A stretch of DNA of 64,000 nucleotides from positions 1 through 64,000 of the forward strand of contig NZ_JASVDS010000002.1 in assembly GCF_030285365.1 (NCBI RefSeq), given 5' to 3'. Position numbers and translations under genes: made by a program. The notes under the pieces are model-generated. The model made no database searches. It was given only the letters and a program-made list of their open reading frames with translations, and was not told where the DNA came from. This document shows positions 48,936 to 58,604 of this stretch, piece by piece (the first letter of the stretch is position 1; each line of letters begins with the position of its first letter). The stretch comes from Roseateles subflavus (GTDB lineage: Bacteria > Pseudomonadota > Gammaproteobacteria > Burkholderiales > Burkholderiaceae_C).

Positions 48936-50690
48936 TCAAACAGTCCTGACTTTGACCCGCGCGTGCTCGTTGATGCCCATGGCACCGAAGAACAGGGCCA
49001 CCAGGCGGTGGGTGTCCTTGAAGACGACGTTGCGGTTCTCGCTGCGGCGGCTCAGCACCCAGTTGAGAAGGTCGCCGGCCGCCATGAAGTCGAGGCGGAT
49101 CAGGGCAGGGCAGGAGACCTCGACCAGCGTCGCCGCGCCCAGCTCGCCGCTCATGAGGTTGAGCGTCTCGCTGATGTCGCCATGCAGCTGGCCGCTGAGC
49201 TCCAGCTGCACCGCCTGGCCCAGCTTGGTCTGCTCGCCGAGGCTGGTCTCGAGGAAGGTGCTCTGGGCGTCGAGGGCCTGCTGCTGGGTGGTCGTGGTCG
49301 GGCCCTGGGTCGAGAGGCTGTTGCCGCTGATGCGGACCAGGCACTTGGCCTTCTCCCACGACGGCGGCGAGACCTCGTACGTGACGCAATAGTCGATCGC
49401 GGCCTCGTCGAACTGGTCCGGCCGGTTGACCAGACGCAGCGCTTCCATGCGCAGCATCCACAGTGCGGGGTCGACGTCGCGGACGCCGACCGGCGCCATG
49501 TCCTTGAGCACCTGCAGGAACTGGTCGCCGGCGAGCCAGCGGATGTCCAGCACCTGGCGGGACCAGTCCTTGAACACGGTCTGCAGGCGGGCGCAACCCT
49601 CGGTGTCGAGCTGCTGCAGGTCCTTCCAGTCCAGCACCCAGGGCATGGGCGAGGACTCGCAGCGCGCGCGCATCTGCTGCACGGCATCGGCGTCCAGGTA
49701 GGCCGGAGACGACCAGCACACGGCGCCCGGGCTGCCCTTGGGCGGGCGGACCTTGCGCTGCTGCTCCGCCACCATCTTGGGCATGGAGAACCACTGCGGC
49801 GCGGAGAGCCCGAACTGCTGGGCGTACTCCAGGGCGAGGGCCTCGAACTTGCTTTGCTGGCCCGTGGCCCGGTAGAAGTCAAAGCGCACCAGCCAGGTCT
49901 CGGCGTGCAGGTTGCGGCTGCCGCCCGGCTGCGTGAGCTCCGTCAGGCTGCGCTCACAGGTGTCGTTGTCGGCATTGGCGAAGGCGATGACGGCCTCGTC
50001 GAGCTCGGCATCGTGCACCAGCTCATTGACCTCGATGGCGGCGCTCTCCGTCATGCGGAAGCTCAGGCCGGGGGTCATCGGCATCAGGGCCGGCAGCTCG
50101 CTTGGCGGGCCCTCGACGGGCGGCGGCAGCTTGGTGTCCACGACGGCCGCGGCGGGCACGGGGGCATTGCTGGGGCGCTCGCGAGGCGAGGGCGGGGCGG
50201 TGCGAGGCTGCGCCTCGGCCGCGGGGAGTTCGGTGTTGGGCGCCGCCGGCATGGTCGGCGCGAAGGCCGCGGCGCGGGTGCTGGTCTCGAAGAAGCCCGA
50301 CGAGGGCGGCGACGGCGCACGGGCAAAGCTCTCGCCCACCATCTGCTGCTCGATCTCGTCGATCTTGGCCTTGACCTGCAGGTCCACCCGCTGGCCCATG
50401 TCGCTGTTCAGGCGCTCCACCTCGTCCATGCGGGAGGACGAGGCGCCCAGGGCCGCCAGCTGCTCGGGCGACAGGCCCTCGCGACGGATGCGGCGCAGCA
50501 TGTCGAGCTCGCGCTTGCGCACGAAGTCGTTGCGGCGCTTGCGCTCGACCATGGCCCGCAGCTCGGCCTTGGCGGCGTCGGCCTGCGGGTCATCCTGGCG
50601 CGAGTTGATTTCGGCCCAGTCGGTGGTCGGGTTGGCGACGAAGCGCGCGACCTTGCGGAAGAAGCTCTCGCTGTCCTTGGGGTCGGTCAT
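48936..50690 (-). CDS. STAS-domain protein of unknown function
   Basis: A 584-residue cytoplasmic protein. Residues 1-110 are charged and helical (VERKRRNDFVRKRELDMLRR) and could form a coiled coil. A Pro/Ala-rich linker follows (110-205). A middle region with SFRMTESAAIEVNELVHDAE and tetratricopeptide-like helices comes next. The C-terminal STAS-like domain occupies about 475-584 (GELGAATLVEVSCPALIRLD, then FMAAGDLLNWVLSRRSENRN). No phosphorylatable serine in an anti-sigma context is obvious. It sits between dksA and hslV, running the same way. Its role is unknown; the location hints at stress or proteostasis. Confidence 0.75.
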   Translation of the reverse strand: MTDPKDSESFFRKVARFVANPTTDWAEINSRQDDPQADAAKAELRAMVERKRRNDFVRKRELDMLRRIRREGLSPEQLAALGASSSRMDEVERLNSDMGQRVDLQVKAKIDEIEQQMVGESFARAPSPPSSGFFETSTRAAAFAPTMPAAPNTELPAAEAQPRTAPPSPRERPSNAPVPAAAVVDTKLPPPVEGPPSELPALMPMTPGLSFRMTESAAIEVNELVHDAELDEAVIAFANADNDTCERSLTELTQPGGSRNLHAETWLVRFDFYRATGQQSKFEALALEYAQQFGLSAPQWFSMPKMVAEQQRKVRPPKGSPGAVCWSSPAYLDADAVQQMRARCESSPMPWVLDWKDLQQLDTEGCARLQTVFKDWSRQVLDIRWLAGDQFLQVLKDMAPVGVRDVDPALWMLRMEALRLVNRPDQFDEAAIDYCVTYEVSPPSWEKAKCLVRISGNSLSTQGPTTTTQQQALDAQSTFLETSLGEQTKLGQAVQLELSGQLHGDISETLNLMSGELGAATLVEVSCPALIRLDFMAAGDLLNWVLSRRSENRNVVFKDTHRLVALFFGAMGINEHARVKVRTV

Positions 50691-50742
50691 GCGTTTCCTG
50701 CTGGGCTGGGGCTGGGGGCCTGGACGGGGCGATCAGGGGGAC

Positions 50743-51435
50743 TCAGTCCCCGAACATCTTCTGCTTGAGCTCGCGACGCTGCTGCGCTTCCAGCGACAGC
50801 GTGGCGGTCGGGCGGGCGATCAGGCGGCCGAGGCCGATGGGCTCGCCGGTCTCGTCGCAATAGCCGTAGTCGCCGGAATCCAGGCGCTGCAGCGACTGCA
50901 TGATCTTCTTCAGCAGCTTGCGCTCGCGGTCGCGGGTGCGCAGCTCGAGGGCGTGCTCCTCCTCGATCGTGGCGCGGTCGGCCGGATCGGGGACGATGGA
51001 GGTGTCTTCGCGCAGGTGCTCGGTGGTCTCACCGGCGTTGGACAGCAGACTCTCCTTGAGTTCGTTCAGCTTGGCGCGGAAGAACTCGATCTGCTTGTCG
51101 TTCATGTACTCGCTGTCCGGCATGGCCAGGACTTCGGCGTCGGTCAGTTCGTTGCCAGGCTTGGATTTCCAGGCGTTCGCGAGCTTGGGGTCGGCTTTCA
51201 CGGCAGGGCGGGGCGTTTCAATCAAAGGGCTACTCGAGGACCGCGCAGGCGGCTTGGGGGGGGCAAAGCGATCAGCGAAGCGGTTGGCGGGGGCCGGAGC
51301 CTCCGCCACCACGGTGTCGGTGTCGCCGGATGCAGCGGCACTGGCCTTGGCGGCGGATTTGCTGGCCTTGGGTGCCGACCGCGCTGCGGCCGGAGCCGGG
51401 GCAGCGGTGGATTTCGGGGCCGGGGTCTTGCTCAC
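50743..51435 (-). CDS. dksA: RNA polymerase-binding transcription factor DksA
   Basis: A 230-residue DksA that binds the RNA polymerase secondary channel with ppGpp. An unusually long Ala/Pro/Lys-rich N-terminal extension (1-80) precedes the coiled-coil hairpin (IEFFRAKLNELKESLLSNAG to ...LKKIMQSLQRLDSGDYG), whose tip carries the acidic DPADRA motif. In the zinc-finger region only YCDETGEPIG keeps a cysteine; the other three Cys positions are Thr, Ser and Ala-like residues, as in the cysteine-poor DksA class. GTG start with GAGGAG seven bases upstream. It is followed by the STAS gene 52 bp away. Confidence 0.92.
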   Translation of the reverse strand: MSKTPAPKSTAAPAPAAARSAPKASKSAAKASAAASGDTDTVVAEAPAPANRFADRFAPPKPPARSSSSPLIETPRPAVKADPKLANAWKSKPGNELTDAEVLAMPDSEYMNDKQIEFFRAKLNELKESLLSNAGETTEHLREDTSIVPDPADRATIEEEHALELRTRDRERKLLKKIMQSLQRLDSGDYGYCDETGEPIGLGRLIARPTATLSLEAQQRRELKQKMFGD

Positions 51436-51690
51436 GTTCAGTCTCCTCGCAGGGTGTTTATACCTGCTTCAAAGGGCACATTCGCCAACGGGACCAGTTC
51501 TGTTGACCAGCTTCGCCACACTTTTGCCGACCCGGCTGTCCTGCCTTTGCGGGGCAGTTCCCCACGGGAAGATCCAGGGGGCGGCATCAGGGTCGGCGCC
51601 AGGGCCCGAGCCGGGGTCGAGGCCCGGCTCAGTTTTGGGCGCCGCGGATTGTAGCCACAGCAGGCGGCGCCCATCTGACAGAGTGTGTCA
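51436..51690. other. Intergenic region between cobW-like gene and dksA
   Basis: 255 bp upstream of dksA and downstream of the GTPase gene. A short plus-strand frame here has no RBS. It presumably carries the dksA promoter, with an AT-richer stretch near 51460-51500; no clear operator or Zur-type palindrome is seen. Confidence 0.4.
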
Positions 51691-52761
51691 CTAGGCGAGA
51701 CAGCCTTCCAGTCCCTGCAGCAGGATCTCCTTGGGCAGGTCGATGCCGATGAAGACCATCTTGCTCTGCTTCTTCTCGCCGGGCATCCAGCGGGGGCCCA
51801 GGTCCGAACCCATCAGCTGGTGCACGCCCTGGAAGATCACCTTCTTGTCGGTGCCCTTCATGTAGAGCACGCCCTTGTAGCGCAGCATCTTCGGGCCGTA
51901 GACCTGCACGATGGCGCCCAGGAACTCCTCCAGCTTGGCCGGATTGAAGGGCTTCTCGGCACGGTAGACGAAGGACTTCACGTCATCGTCGTGGGCATGG
52001 TGGTGCGGGTGGTCGCAGTGCTCGCCGTGCGCATGGTCGTGGTCGCAGTGCTCGTCATGCGCATGGTGATGGTGGCCGTGGTCGTCCGCCTTGAGGAAGT
52101 CCGGGTCGATCTCGAGCTTGGCGTTCAGGTTGAAGCCGCGCAGGTCGAAGACGCGGGCCAGCTCCACTTCGCCGAAATGCACGCGCTGCTGCGGCGCACG
52201 CGGGTTCATGTGCTTGATGCGGTGGGCCAGGGCGTCCACGGCGGCCGGGTCGCAGAGGTCGGTCTTGGACAGGAAGATCTGGTCCGCGAAGCCGATCTGG
52301 CGGCGCGCTTCCTGGCGGGTGTTGAGCTGCTCTTCCGCGTGCTTGGCGTCCACCAGCGTCAGGACGGAATCCAGCAGATAGCTCTCGGCGATCTCGTCGT
52401 CCATGAAGAAGGTCTGGGCGACAGGGCCCGGGTCGGCCAGGCCGGTGGTCTCGATCACCACGCGGTCGAACTCGACCTCGCCCTTGCGGCGCTTGGCCGC
52501 CAGGTCGGACAGCGTGGTGCGCAGGTCCTCGCGGATCGTGCAGCAGACGCAGCCGTTGCTCATCTGGATGATCTGCTCCTTCGTCTCGGTGAGCAGGATG
52601 TCGTTGTCGATGTTCTCCTCGCCGAACTCGTTCTCGATCACGGCAATCTTCTGGCCATGGGCCTCGGACAGCACCCGCTTGAGCAGCGTGGTCTTCCCCG
52701 AACCGAGGAAGCCGGTGAGGATGGTGGCGGGGATCAAACCTGGGGACGAACCTTGAGACAT
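51691..52761 (-). CDS. COG0523/CobW-family G3E GTPase (metal chaperone)
   Basis: A 356-residue G3E GTPase. Walker A is GFLGSGKTT (17-25). The metal motif GCVCC (Cys71, Cys73, Cys74) is followed by the ETTGLADP switch, and NKxD-like LSKTDLCD. A His/Asp-rich insertion at about 226-262, with more than a dozen His, would bind zinc, nickel or cobalt. The C-terminal CobW_C domain is present (PKMLRYKGVLYMKGTDKKVI). Family members insert metals into client proteins; zinc handling is most likely from the Cys and His content. It precedes the cysteine-poor dksA, a combination known in zinc-limited contexts. Confidence 0.9.
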   Translation of the reverse strand: MSQGSSPGLIPATILTGFLGSGKTTLLKRVLSEAHGQKIAVIENEFGEENIDNDILLTETKEQIIQMSNGCVCCTIREDLRTTLSDLAAKRRKGEVEFDRVVIETTGLADPGPVAQTFFMDDEIAESYLLDSVLTLVDAKHAEEQLNTRQEARRQIGFADQIFLSKTDLCDPAAVDALAHRIKHMNPRAPQQRVHFGEVELARVFDLRGFNLNAKLEIDPDFLKADDHGHHHHAHDEHCDHDHAHGEHCDHPHHHAHDDDVKSFVYRAEKPFNPAKLEEFLGAIVQVYGPKMLRYKGVLYMKGTDKKVIFQGVHQLMGSDLGPRWMPGEKKQSKMVFIGIDLPKEILLQGLEGCLA

Positions 52762-52902
52762 GGCGGGCGCAGTCGGCCGCAGGGCCGGCTGTTTGAAATG
52801 TAGACAGAGGCCCCAATAAATGGGGGCGGCCGACTGTCATTCAAGTCCCTGTCAAAGTCAATCGGTTATTCTTTGCGTCCCCCAACTACGACACGAGTGC
52901 CT

Positions 52903-53823
52903 GTGTCTGAACCACAGCCTAGTCGATACCCCCACGCCCGAAGTGGGGGTACGAGGCCCGGTGCGGAAACGCCCGCGGTCAAGAGAAATCTGCTGGAACG
53001 CGTGCTGGAGTTCCTCCATCCCGGACCGGATTCCACCAGCGAACTGATCGAGAACTTCGCCGAGGCCGAGGAGCGCGCGCTGATCGCGCCCGAGTCCCGC
53101 CAGATGCTCGAAGGCGTGCTGCGCATGGCCGAGCTGAGCGCCGGCGATGTCATGGTGGCTGCGCCCCGCATGGACCTGCTGCCCATCGATGCCGACTACG
53201 AGACCCTGCTGGCCTCCGTCATCGCGACGGGCCACAGCCGCTTCCCGGTCTACGAGGGCCAGCGCGACAACATCATCGGCATCCTGCTCGCCAAGGACCT
53301 CCTGAAGCTGCAGCGCGCGCCGGGGTTGAACCTGCGCACCCTGCTGCGTCCGACCGTCTTCGTGCCGGAGAGCAAGGGCCTGAACGAGCTGCTGCGCGAC
53401 TTCCGCGCCAACCGCAGTCACCTGGCCATCGTGATCGACGAGTTCGGCAACACGGCCGGCCTCATCACCATCGAGGACGTGCTGGAGGAGATCGTCGGCG
53501 AGATCGAGGACGAATTCGACGTCGTCGAGGCCAGCGATGCCGGCATCTACACCCTGGCCGACGGCACCCAGCGCGTGGCGGGGGACACCCCGATCGAGGC
53601 CGTCAACGAGGCCTACGGGCTGCAGCTGGCCTGTGAGGACTTCGACACCATCGGCGGCCTGCTGGCCCACGAGCACGGCCGCGTGCCGCGCCGGGGCGAG
53701 GTCGTGGCGCTGGGCGGGCTCGTGTTCAGCGTGATGCTGACGCGCGGCGGCTCGGTGCGCTGGTTCAAGGTCACCCGCGGGCCCGAGGCGGCGCCGGCCG
53801 AGCCGACCGCGGCCGCTGAATGA
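52903..53823 (+). CDS. corC: CorC/HlyC-family protein with tandem CBS domains
   Basis: A 306-residue protein of the CorC/HlyC family. The two CBS domains span about 75-195 (APRMDLLPIDADYETLLASV and VIDEFGNTAGLITIEDVLEE). A C-terminal transporter-associated domain (YGLQLACEDFDTIGGLLAHE) follows. No membrane helices, so it is the cytoplasmic CorC form linked to magnesium/cobalt export. The first residues are unclear: a TTG at 52873 or GTG at 52897 could also start it; the GTG at 52903 is chosen for a weak GAG five bases upstream. Its TGA overlaps the lnt ATG by four bases, as in other Proteobacteria. Confidence 0.88.
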   Translation: MSEPQPSRYPHARSGGTRPGAETPAVKRNLLERVLEFLHPGPDSTSELIENFAEAEERALIAPESRQMLEGVLRMAELSAGDVMVAAPRMDLLPIDADYETLLASVIATGHSRFPVYEGQRDNIIGILLAKDLLKLQRAPGLNLRTLLRPTVFVPESKGLNELLRDFRANRSHLAIVIDEFGNTAGLITIEDVLEEIVGEIEDEFDVVEASDAGIYTLADGTQRVAGDTPIEAVNEAYGLQLACEDFDTIGGLLAHEHGRVPRRGEVVALGGLVFSVMLTRGGSVRWFKVTRGPEAAPAEPTAAAE

Positions 53824-55361
53824 CGGGGCGCGCGCCCCGAGCCAGGCCGCCAGCCAGCGGGCTGTCGCGCTGGCTGATGACCCGGGGGGCGGGTGTCACC
53901 TTCCTGCTGGCGCTGCTGGCGGGCGTGCTGCAGACGGCCTCCTTCGCGCCGGTGGAGGCCTGGTGGCTCCAGCCGTTGTCGATGGCCGGTCTGGCCGTGC
54001 TCGTCTGGGACGCCGCGCCGCGCCGTGCGGCCGCCTGCGGCTTCATGTTCGGCCTGGGCTGGCTGGCCGCCGGGCTCTGGTGGCTCTACATCAGCCTGCA
54101 TGACTACGGCCATCTGCCCGCGCCCTTCGCCGGGATGGCGGTGGCGCTGCTGGCCGCGTTTCTGTCGCTCTACTACGCCGCGGCCATGGGCGGCTTCGCC
54201 CGCTGGCGCCGTGCTGCGCCGGCGGCCCGGGTGCTCCTCTTCGCCGCGCTGTGGCTGCTCGCCGAACTGGCCCGCGCCCAGTGGCTGACGGGCTTCCCCT
54301 GGATCGCCAGCGGCTACGCCCACACCGTCGGCCCTCTGGCCGCATGGGCGCCGTGGATCGGCGTCTACGGCATCGCCGCGCTGGCGGCGGCGCTGGCGGC
54401 GGCGTGGGCGGCGCTGCTGCTCGCGAAGGCCTGGCGGCCCCTGGCCGTGCTCGCGGTGCTGGCGGCGGTGCCGGCGGTGCTGCCGTCCGATTTCACCCGC
54501 AGCAGCGGCGAGATCCGCCTCTCCCTGCTGCAACCCAATGTGGCGCAGGACCAGAAGTTCGACCGCGAGCTCTGGGCCCGCAACCTCGATGCGCTGCTGC
54601 AGCAGGCCGAAAGCGCCCGTGGACAGCTGGTGCTGACGCCCGAGTCCGTCGTGCCGCTGCCGCTGGCCTATCTCGAGCCCGAGGTGGTGCAGCGCATCGC
54701 CGCCGTCGGCCAGGTGCGGCCCGTGCTGCTGGGCAGCTTCCTGGGGGATGACCAGGCCGGCTTCGTCAACTCCCTCGTGGCCTTCGGCGCGCCGCGCCAG
54801 CCCGGTGGCGAGGCCTACAGCTACGGCAAGCGCCACCTGCTGCCCTTCGGCGAGTTCATCCCGCCCGGCTTCCACTGGTTCGTGCAGGCCCTGCGCATCC
54901 CGCTGGACGACCAGGCCACCGGGCAGCACCAGCGTTCGCTCGTGCTGGACGGGCAGCGCATCCGTCCGCTGATCTGCTACGAGGATCTGTTCGGCGAGGA
55001 CTTCGCCCGCAGCCTGGTCGGTCCCGAGGCTGCGACGGTGCTGGCCAACGCCAGCAACCTCGCGTGGTTCGGACCCCGCATGGTGCAGGACCAGCACCTG
55101 CAGTTCTCCCGCATGCGCACGCTGGAGTTCCAGCGCCCGCTGGTGCGCGCCACGAACACCGGCGCCACCGCCGCCCTCGACCACCAGGGCCGGGTGACGG
55201 CCCGCCTGCCGGCCGAGGTGCCCGGCGTGCTGGAGGTGCGGGTGGAGGGGCGCACCGGGGCCACGCCCTACGCCCGCTGGCTGGCGGCCCTGGGCCTGTG
55301 GCCGCTGTGGGGGCTGGGCCTGGCCGCCGTGCTTGTGCTGCGCCGCCCGGCGGGCCGCTGA
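53820..55361 (+). CDS. lnt: Apolipoprotein N-acyltransferase
   Basis: Inner-membrane enzyme that adds the third acyl chain to lipoproteins. The 513-residue protein has about six N-terminal helices (20-215), then the periplasmic nitrilase-like domain with the Glu-Lys-Cys triad: Glu275 in TPESVVP, Lys337 in YGKRHLLP and Cys386 in ICYEDLFG. A final helix is near 490-508. All are intact. It is coupled to corC by ATGA overlap. It would complete the acylation of the tandem lipoproteins (33368, 34483) and the sugar dehydrogenase in this window. Confidence 0.95.
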   Translation: MTGRAPRARPPASGLSRWLMTRGAGVTFLLALLAGVLQTASFAPVEAWWLQPLSMAGLAVLVWDAAPRRAAACGFMFGLGWLAAGLWWLYISLHDYGHLPAPFAGMAVALLAAFLSLYYAAAMGGFARWRRAAPAARVLLFAALWLLAELARAQWLTGFPWIASGYAHTVGPLAAWAPWIGVYGIAALAAALAAAWAALLLAKAWRPLAVLAVLAAVPAVLPSDFTRSSGEIRLSLLQPNVAQDQKFDRELWARNLDALLQQAESARGQLVLTPESVVPLPLAYLEPEVVQRIAAVGQVRPVLLGSFLGDDQAGFVNSLVAFGAPRQPGGEAYSYGKRHLLPFGEFIPPGFHWFVQALRIPLDDQATGQHQRSLVLDGQRIRPLICYEDLFGEDFARSLVGPEAATVLANASNLAWFGPRMVQDQHLQFSRMRTLEFQRPLVRATNTGATAALDHQGRVTARLPAEVPGVLEVRVEGRTGATPYARWLAALGLWPLWGLGLAAVLVLRRPAGR

Positions 55362-55487
55362 TCGCCCGGCGGCGCGCGGCTTGATCCACCCGCGGGCGCC
55401 CCGCATGGGCACCCGTAGAATGGGCCGCTTCCCTCAACGCCCGTGCTGCCCCGCGCAGCGCCCCGGGCCTTACCGCTGCACACCACC

Positions 55488-56444
55488 ATGCTGAGCTTCC
55501 AGCAAATCATTCTGAAACTTCAGGAATACTGGTCCGCCCAGGGCTGCGCGCTGCTGCAGCCCTATGACATGGAGGTCGGCGCCGGCACCAGCCACACCGC
55601 GACCTTCCTGCGGGCCCTGGGCCCCGAGCCCTGGCATGCGGCCTACGTGCAGCCCAGCCGCCGCCCCAAGGACGGTCGCTACGGCGAGAACCCCAACCGC
55701 CTGCAGCACTACTACCAATTCCAGGTGGTCCTGAAGCCCGCGCCGGCCAACATCCTCGAGCTGTACCTCGGCTCGCTGGAGGCCCTGGGCTTCGACCTGA
55801 AGAAGAACGACGTCCGCTTCGTCGAGGACGACTGGGAGAACCCCACCCTCGGCTGCTGGGGCCTGGGCTGGGAGGTCTGGCTCAACGGCATGGAGGTGAC
55901 GCAGTTCACCTACTTCCAGCAGGTCGGCGGCATCGACTGCAAGCCCATCACCGGCGAGATCACCTACGGCCTCGAGCGCCTGGCCATGTATCTGCAGGGC
56001 AAGGAATCGGTCTACGACCTCGTCTACGTCGAGGGCAAGAACGGCGCGCCGGACATCAAGTACGGCGACGTCTTCCACCAGAACGAGGTCGAGCAGTCGA
56101 CCTACAACTTCGAGCACAGCGACGTGGACTTCCTGCTGCAGGCCTTCGCCGCGCACGAGAAGCAGTCGCAGCACCTGATGACGCAGCAGCTGGCGCTGCC
56201 CGCCTACGAGCAGCTGCTCAAGGCCGGCCACACCTTCAACCTGCTGGACGCCCGTGGCGCCATCTCGGTCACGGAGCGTGCCGCCTACATCGGCCGCATC
56301 CGCAACCTGGCCCGCGCCGTGGCCCAGGCCTATGTGGACAGCCGGGCACGCCTGGGCTTCCCCATGGCGCCCAAGGCCTGGAGCGAGGAAGTGCTGGCGA
56401 ACCTCGCCAAGCAAGCTGAAAAGAACGCAAAGAAGGCGGCCTGA
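55488..56444 (+). CDS. glyQ: Glycine-tRNA ligase alpha subunit
   Basis: Alpha subunit of the bacterial heterotetrameric glycyl-tRNA synthetase, carrying the class II catalytic core. The 318-residue protein has motifs 2 and 3 visible around [20 protein letters not shown] and [20 protein letters not shown]. The ATG at 55488 ([15 protein letters not shown]) is the family start; a 15-codon longer frame with random composition is rejected. The beta subunit follows after six bases. Confidence 0.97.
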   Translation: MLSFQQIILKLQEYWSAQGCALLQPYDMEVGAGTSHTATFLRALGPEPWHAAYVQPSRRPKDGRYGENPNRLQHYYQFQVVLKPAPANILELYLGSLEALGFDLKKNDVRFVEDDWENPTLGCWGLGWEVWLNGMEVTQFTYFQQVGGIDCKPITGEITYGLERLAMYLQGKESVYDLVYVEGKNGAPDIKYGDVFHQNEVEQSTYNFEHSDVDFLLQAFAAHEKQSQHLMTQQLALPAYEQLLKAGHTFNLLDARGAISVTERAAYIGRIRNLARAVAQAYVDSRARLGFPMAPKAWSEEVLANLAKQAEKNAKKAA

Positions 56445-56449
56445 ACCCT

Positions 56450-58594
56450 ATGAGCACTCCGCAGAACCTCCTCGTCGAACTGTTTGTCGAAGAGCTGCCG
56501 CCCAAGGCGCTCAGGAAGCTGGGCGAGTCCTTCGCCACCGTGCTGGCAGACAGCCTGAAGGCCCAGGGGCTGGCTGGCGCTGATGCCGCCGTCACGCCCT
56601 TCGCCTCGCCGCGCCGCCTGGCCGTGCACGTGACGGCCGTGGCCGTCAAGGCGGCCGACCGCGCCGTGCAGCAGAAGCTCATGCCCGTCGCCGTGGCTCT
56701 GGCCGCCGACGGCCAGCCCACGCCGGCCCTGCTGAAGAAGCTGGCCAGCCTGGGCGCCGACGCCAGCGTCGTGCCCCAGCTCAAGCGCCTGCCGGATGGC
56801 AAGGCCGAGGCGCTGTTTCTGGATTCCATGGTCGCCGGCGCCACGCTGGCCGAAGGCCTGCAGAAGGCGCTGGACGAGGCCCTCGCCAAGCTGCCCATTC
56901 CCAAGGTGATGAGCTACCAGCTGGCCGACGGCTGGAGCAGCGTCAACTTCGTGCGACCGGCCCATGGCCTCGTCGCGCTGCATGGCACGGCCGTGGTGCC
57001 CGTGGCCACGCTGGGCCTGACGTCCGGCCGCGAGACGCTGGGCCACCGCTTCGAGGCCGCGCAGCCGCGCCTCGCCATCGAGAGCGCTGACAGCTATGGC
57101 CAGCAGCTGCGCGAGCAGGGCGCCGTGATCGCGAGCTTTGCCGAGCGCCGCGCCGAGATCCTGGCCCAGCTCAACGCGGCCGCCGCCAAGGAAGGCCTCA
57201 AGCCCATCGAGGACGAGGCCCTGCTGGACGAGGTCACCGCCCTGGTCGAGCGCCCCAATGTGCTGACCTGCCAGTTCGAGCCCGAGTTCCTGGCCGTGCC
57301 CCAGGAATGCCTCATCCTCACGATGAAGGCCAACCAGAAGTACTTCCCGCTGCTGGACGCCGCGGGCAAGCTGACGCACAAGTTCCTCGTCGTCTCCAAC
57401 ATCCGCCCGGCGGATGCCAGCGCGGTGACCGGCGGCAACGAGCGCGTGGTGCGCCCGCGCCTCTCGGATGCCAAGTTCTTCTACGACCAGGACCGCAAGA
57501 AGACGCTGGCCGACCGGGTGCCAGGTCTTGCCAAGGTGGTCTACCACGGCAAGCTGGGCAGCCAGGGCGACCGCGCCGAGCGCGTGCGCGCCATCGCCCA
57601 CGGCATCGTCAACCTGCTGCGCATGGCCACCGTGCCCTACACGGTCGAGGCCCGTGACGAGTTCGAGGTGCTGGACAGCAAGGTGCAGCAGGCCGCGATG
57701 CTGGCCAAGGCCGACCTGCTGACCGACATGGTCGGCGAGTTCCCCGAGCTGCAGGGCATCATGGGCGCCTACTACGCCCGCCACGAGGGCCTGCGCGACG
57801 GCGTGGCCATCGCCATCGAGGACCACTACAAGCCGCGCTTCGCGGGCGACGCCCTGCCGCGCAACCACACCGGCACCGTGCTGGCTCTCGCGGACAAGCT
57901 CGAGACGCTGGTGGGCCTGTTCGGCATCGGCCAGCTGCCCACGGGCGACAAGGACCCCTTCGCGCTGCGCCGCCATGCGCTGGGCGTGATCCGCATCCTC
58001 GTCGAGAAGAACCTGCCCCTGGACCTGCCCGCGCTGATCGACACCGCCGTGCCGGCCTTCGGCGAGCTGATCACGAACCCGGGCGAGGCCCTGCAGGGCT
58101 TCTTCGCGGACCGCTTGGCCGTCTCGCTGCGCGACCAGGGCTACAGCGCCCAGGAGGTGGACGCCGTGCTCGCGCTGAACCCGAGCCGCCTGGGCGACGT
58201 GCCGCGCCGCCTGGAGGCCGTGCGCGCCTTCGCCGCGCTGCCCGAGGCCGCCTCGCTGGCCGCCGCCAACAAGCGCGTGGGCAACATCCTCAAGAAGATC
58301 GAGGGCGAGCTGCCCACGGCCGTGGATGCCGCGCTGCTGAAGGAAGCCGCTGAGCAGGCCCTGGCCGCCGCGCTGGCCGAGGTCCAGCCGCAGGCCGATA
58401 CGCTGTTCGAGCAGCATGACTACGCCGGCTCGCTGAAGGCCCTGGCCGCGCTCAAGGGCCCGGTCGACGCCTTCTTCGATGACGTCATGGTCAACGCCGA
58501 GGACGCGGCCCTGCGCGCCAACCGCCAGGCCCTGCTGAACCGGCTGCACGGTGCCATGAACCGCGTCGCTGACCTCTCGCGTCTGGCTTCCTGA
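56450..58594 (+). CDS. glyS: Glycine-tRNA ligase beta subunit
   Basis: Beta subunit of heterotetrameric glycyl-tRNA synthetase, 714 residues, which recognises the tRNA. The N-terminal LLVELFVEELPPKALRKLGE opens as in the family. The HD-like core (HGIVNLLRMATVPYTVEARD... KADLLTDMVGEFPELQGIMG) and the DALR-type anticodon region toward the C-terminus (ALLNRLHGAMNRVADLSRLA) follow. It starts six bases after glyQ and is co-translated with it. Confidence 0.97.
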   Translation: MSTPQNLLVELFVEELPPKALRKLGESFATVLADSLKAQGLAGADAAVTPFASPRRLAVHVTAVAVKAADRAVQQKLMPVAVALAADGQPTPALLKKLASLGADASVVPQLKRLPDGKAEALFLDSMVAGATLAEGLQKALDEALAKLPIPKVMSYQLADGWSSVNFVRPAHGLVALHGTAVVPVATLGLTSGRETLGHRFEAAQPRLAIESADSYGQQLREQGAVIASFAERRAEILAQLNAAAAKEGLKPIEDEALLDEVTALVERPNVLTCQFEPEFLAVPQECLILTMKANQKYFPLLDAAGKLTHKFLVVSNIRPADASAVTGGNERVVRPRLSDAKFFYDQDRKKTLADRVPGLAKVVYHGKLGSQGDRAERVRAIAHGIVNLLRMATVPYTVEARDEFEVLDSKVQQAAMLAKADLLTDMVGEFPELQGIMGAYYARHEGLRDGVAIAIEDHYKPRFAGDALPRNHTGTVLALADKLETLVGLFGIGQLPTGDKDPFALRRHALGVIRILVEKNLPLDLPALIDTAVPAFGELITNPGEALQGFFADRLAVSLRDQGYSAQEVDAVLALNPSRLGDVPRRLEAVRAFAALPEAASLAAANKRVGNILKKIEGELPTAVDAALLKEAAEQALAAALAEVQPQADTLFEQHDYAGSLKALAALKGPVDAFFDDVMVNAEDAALRANRQALLNRLHGAMNRVADLSRLAS

Positions 58595-58604
58595 GGAGCT
58601 TCCC

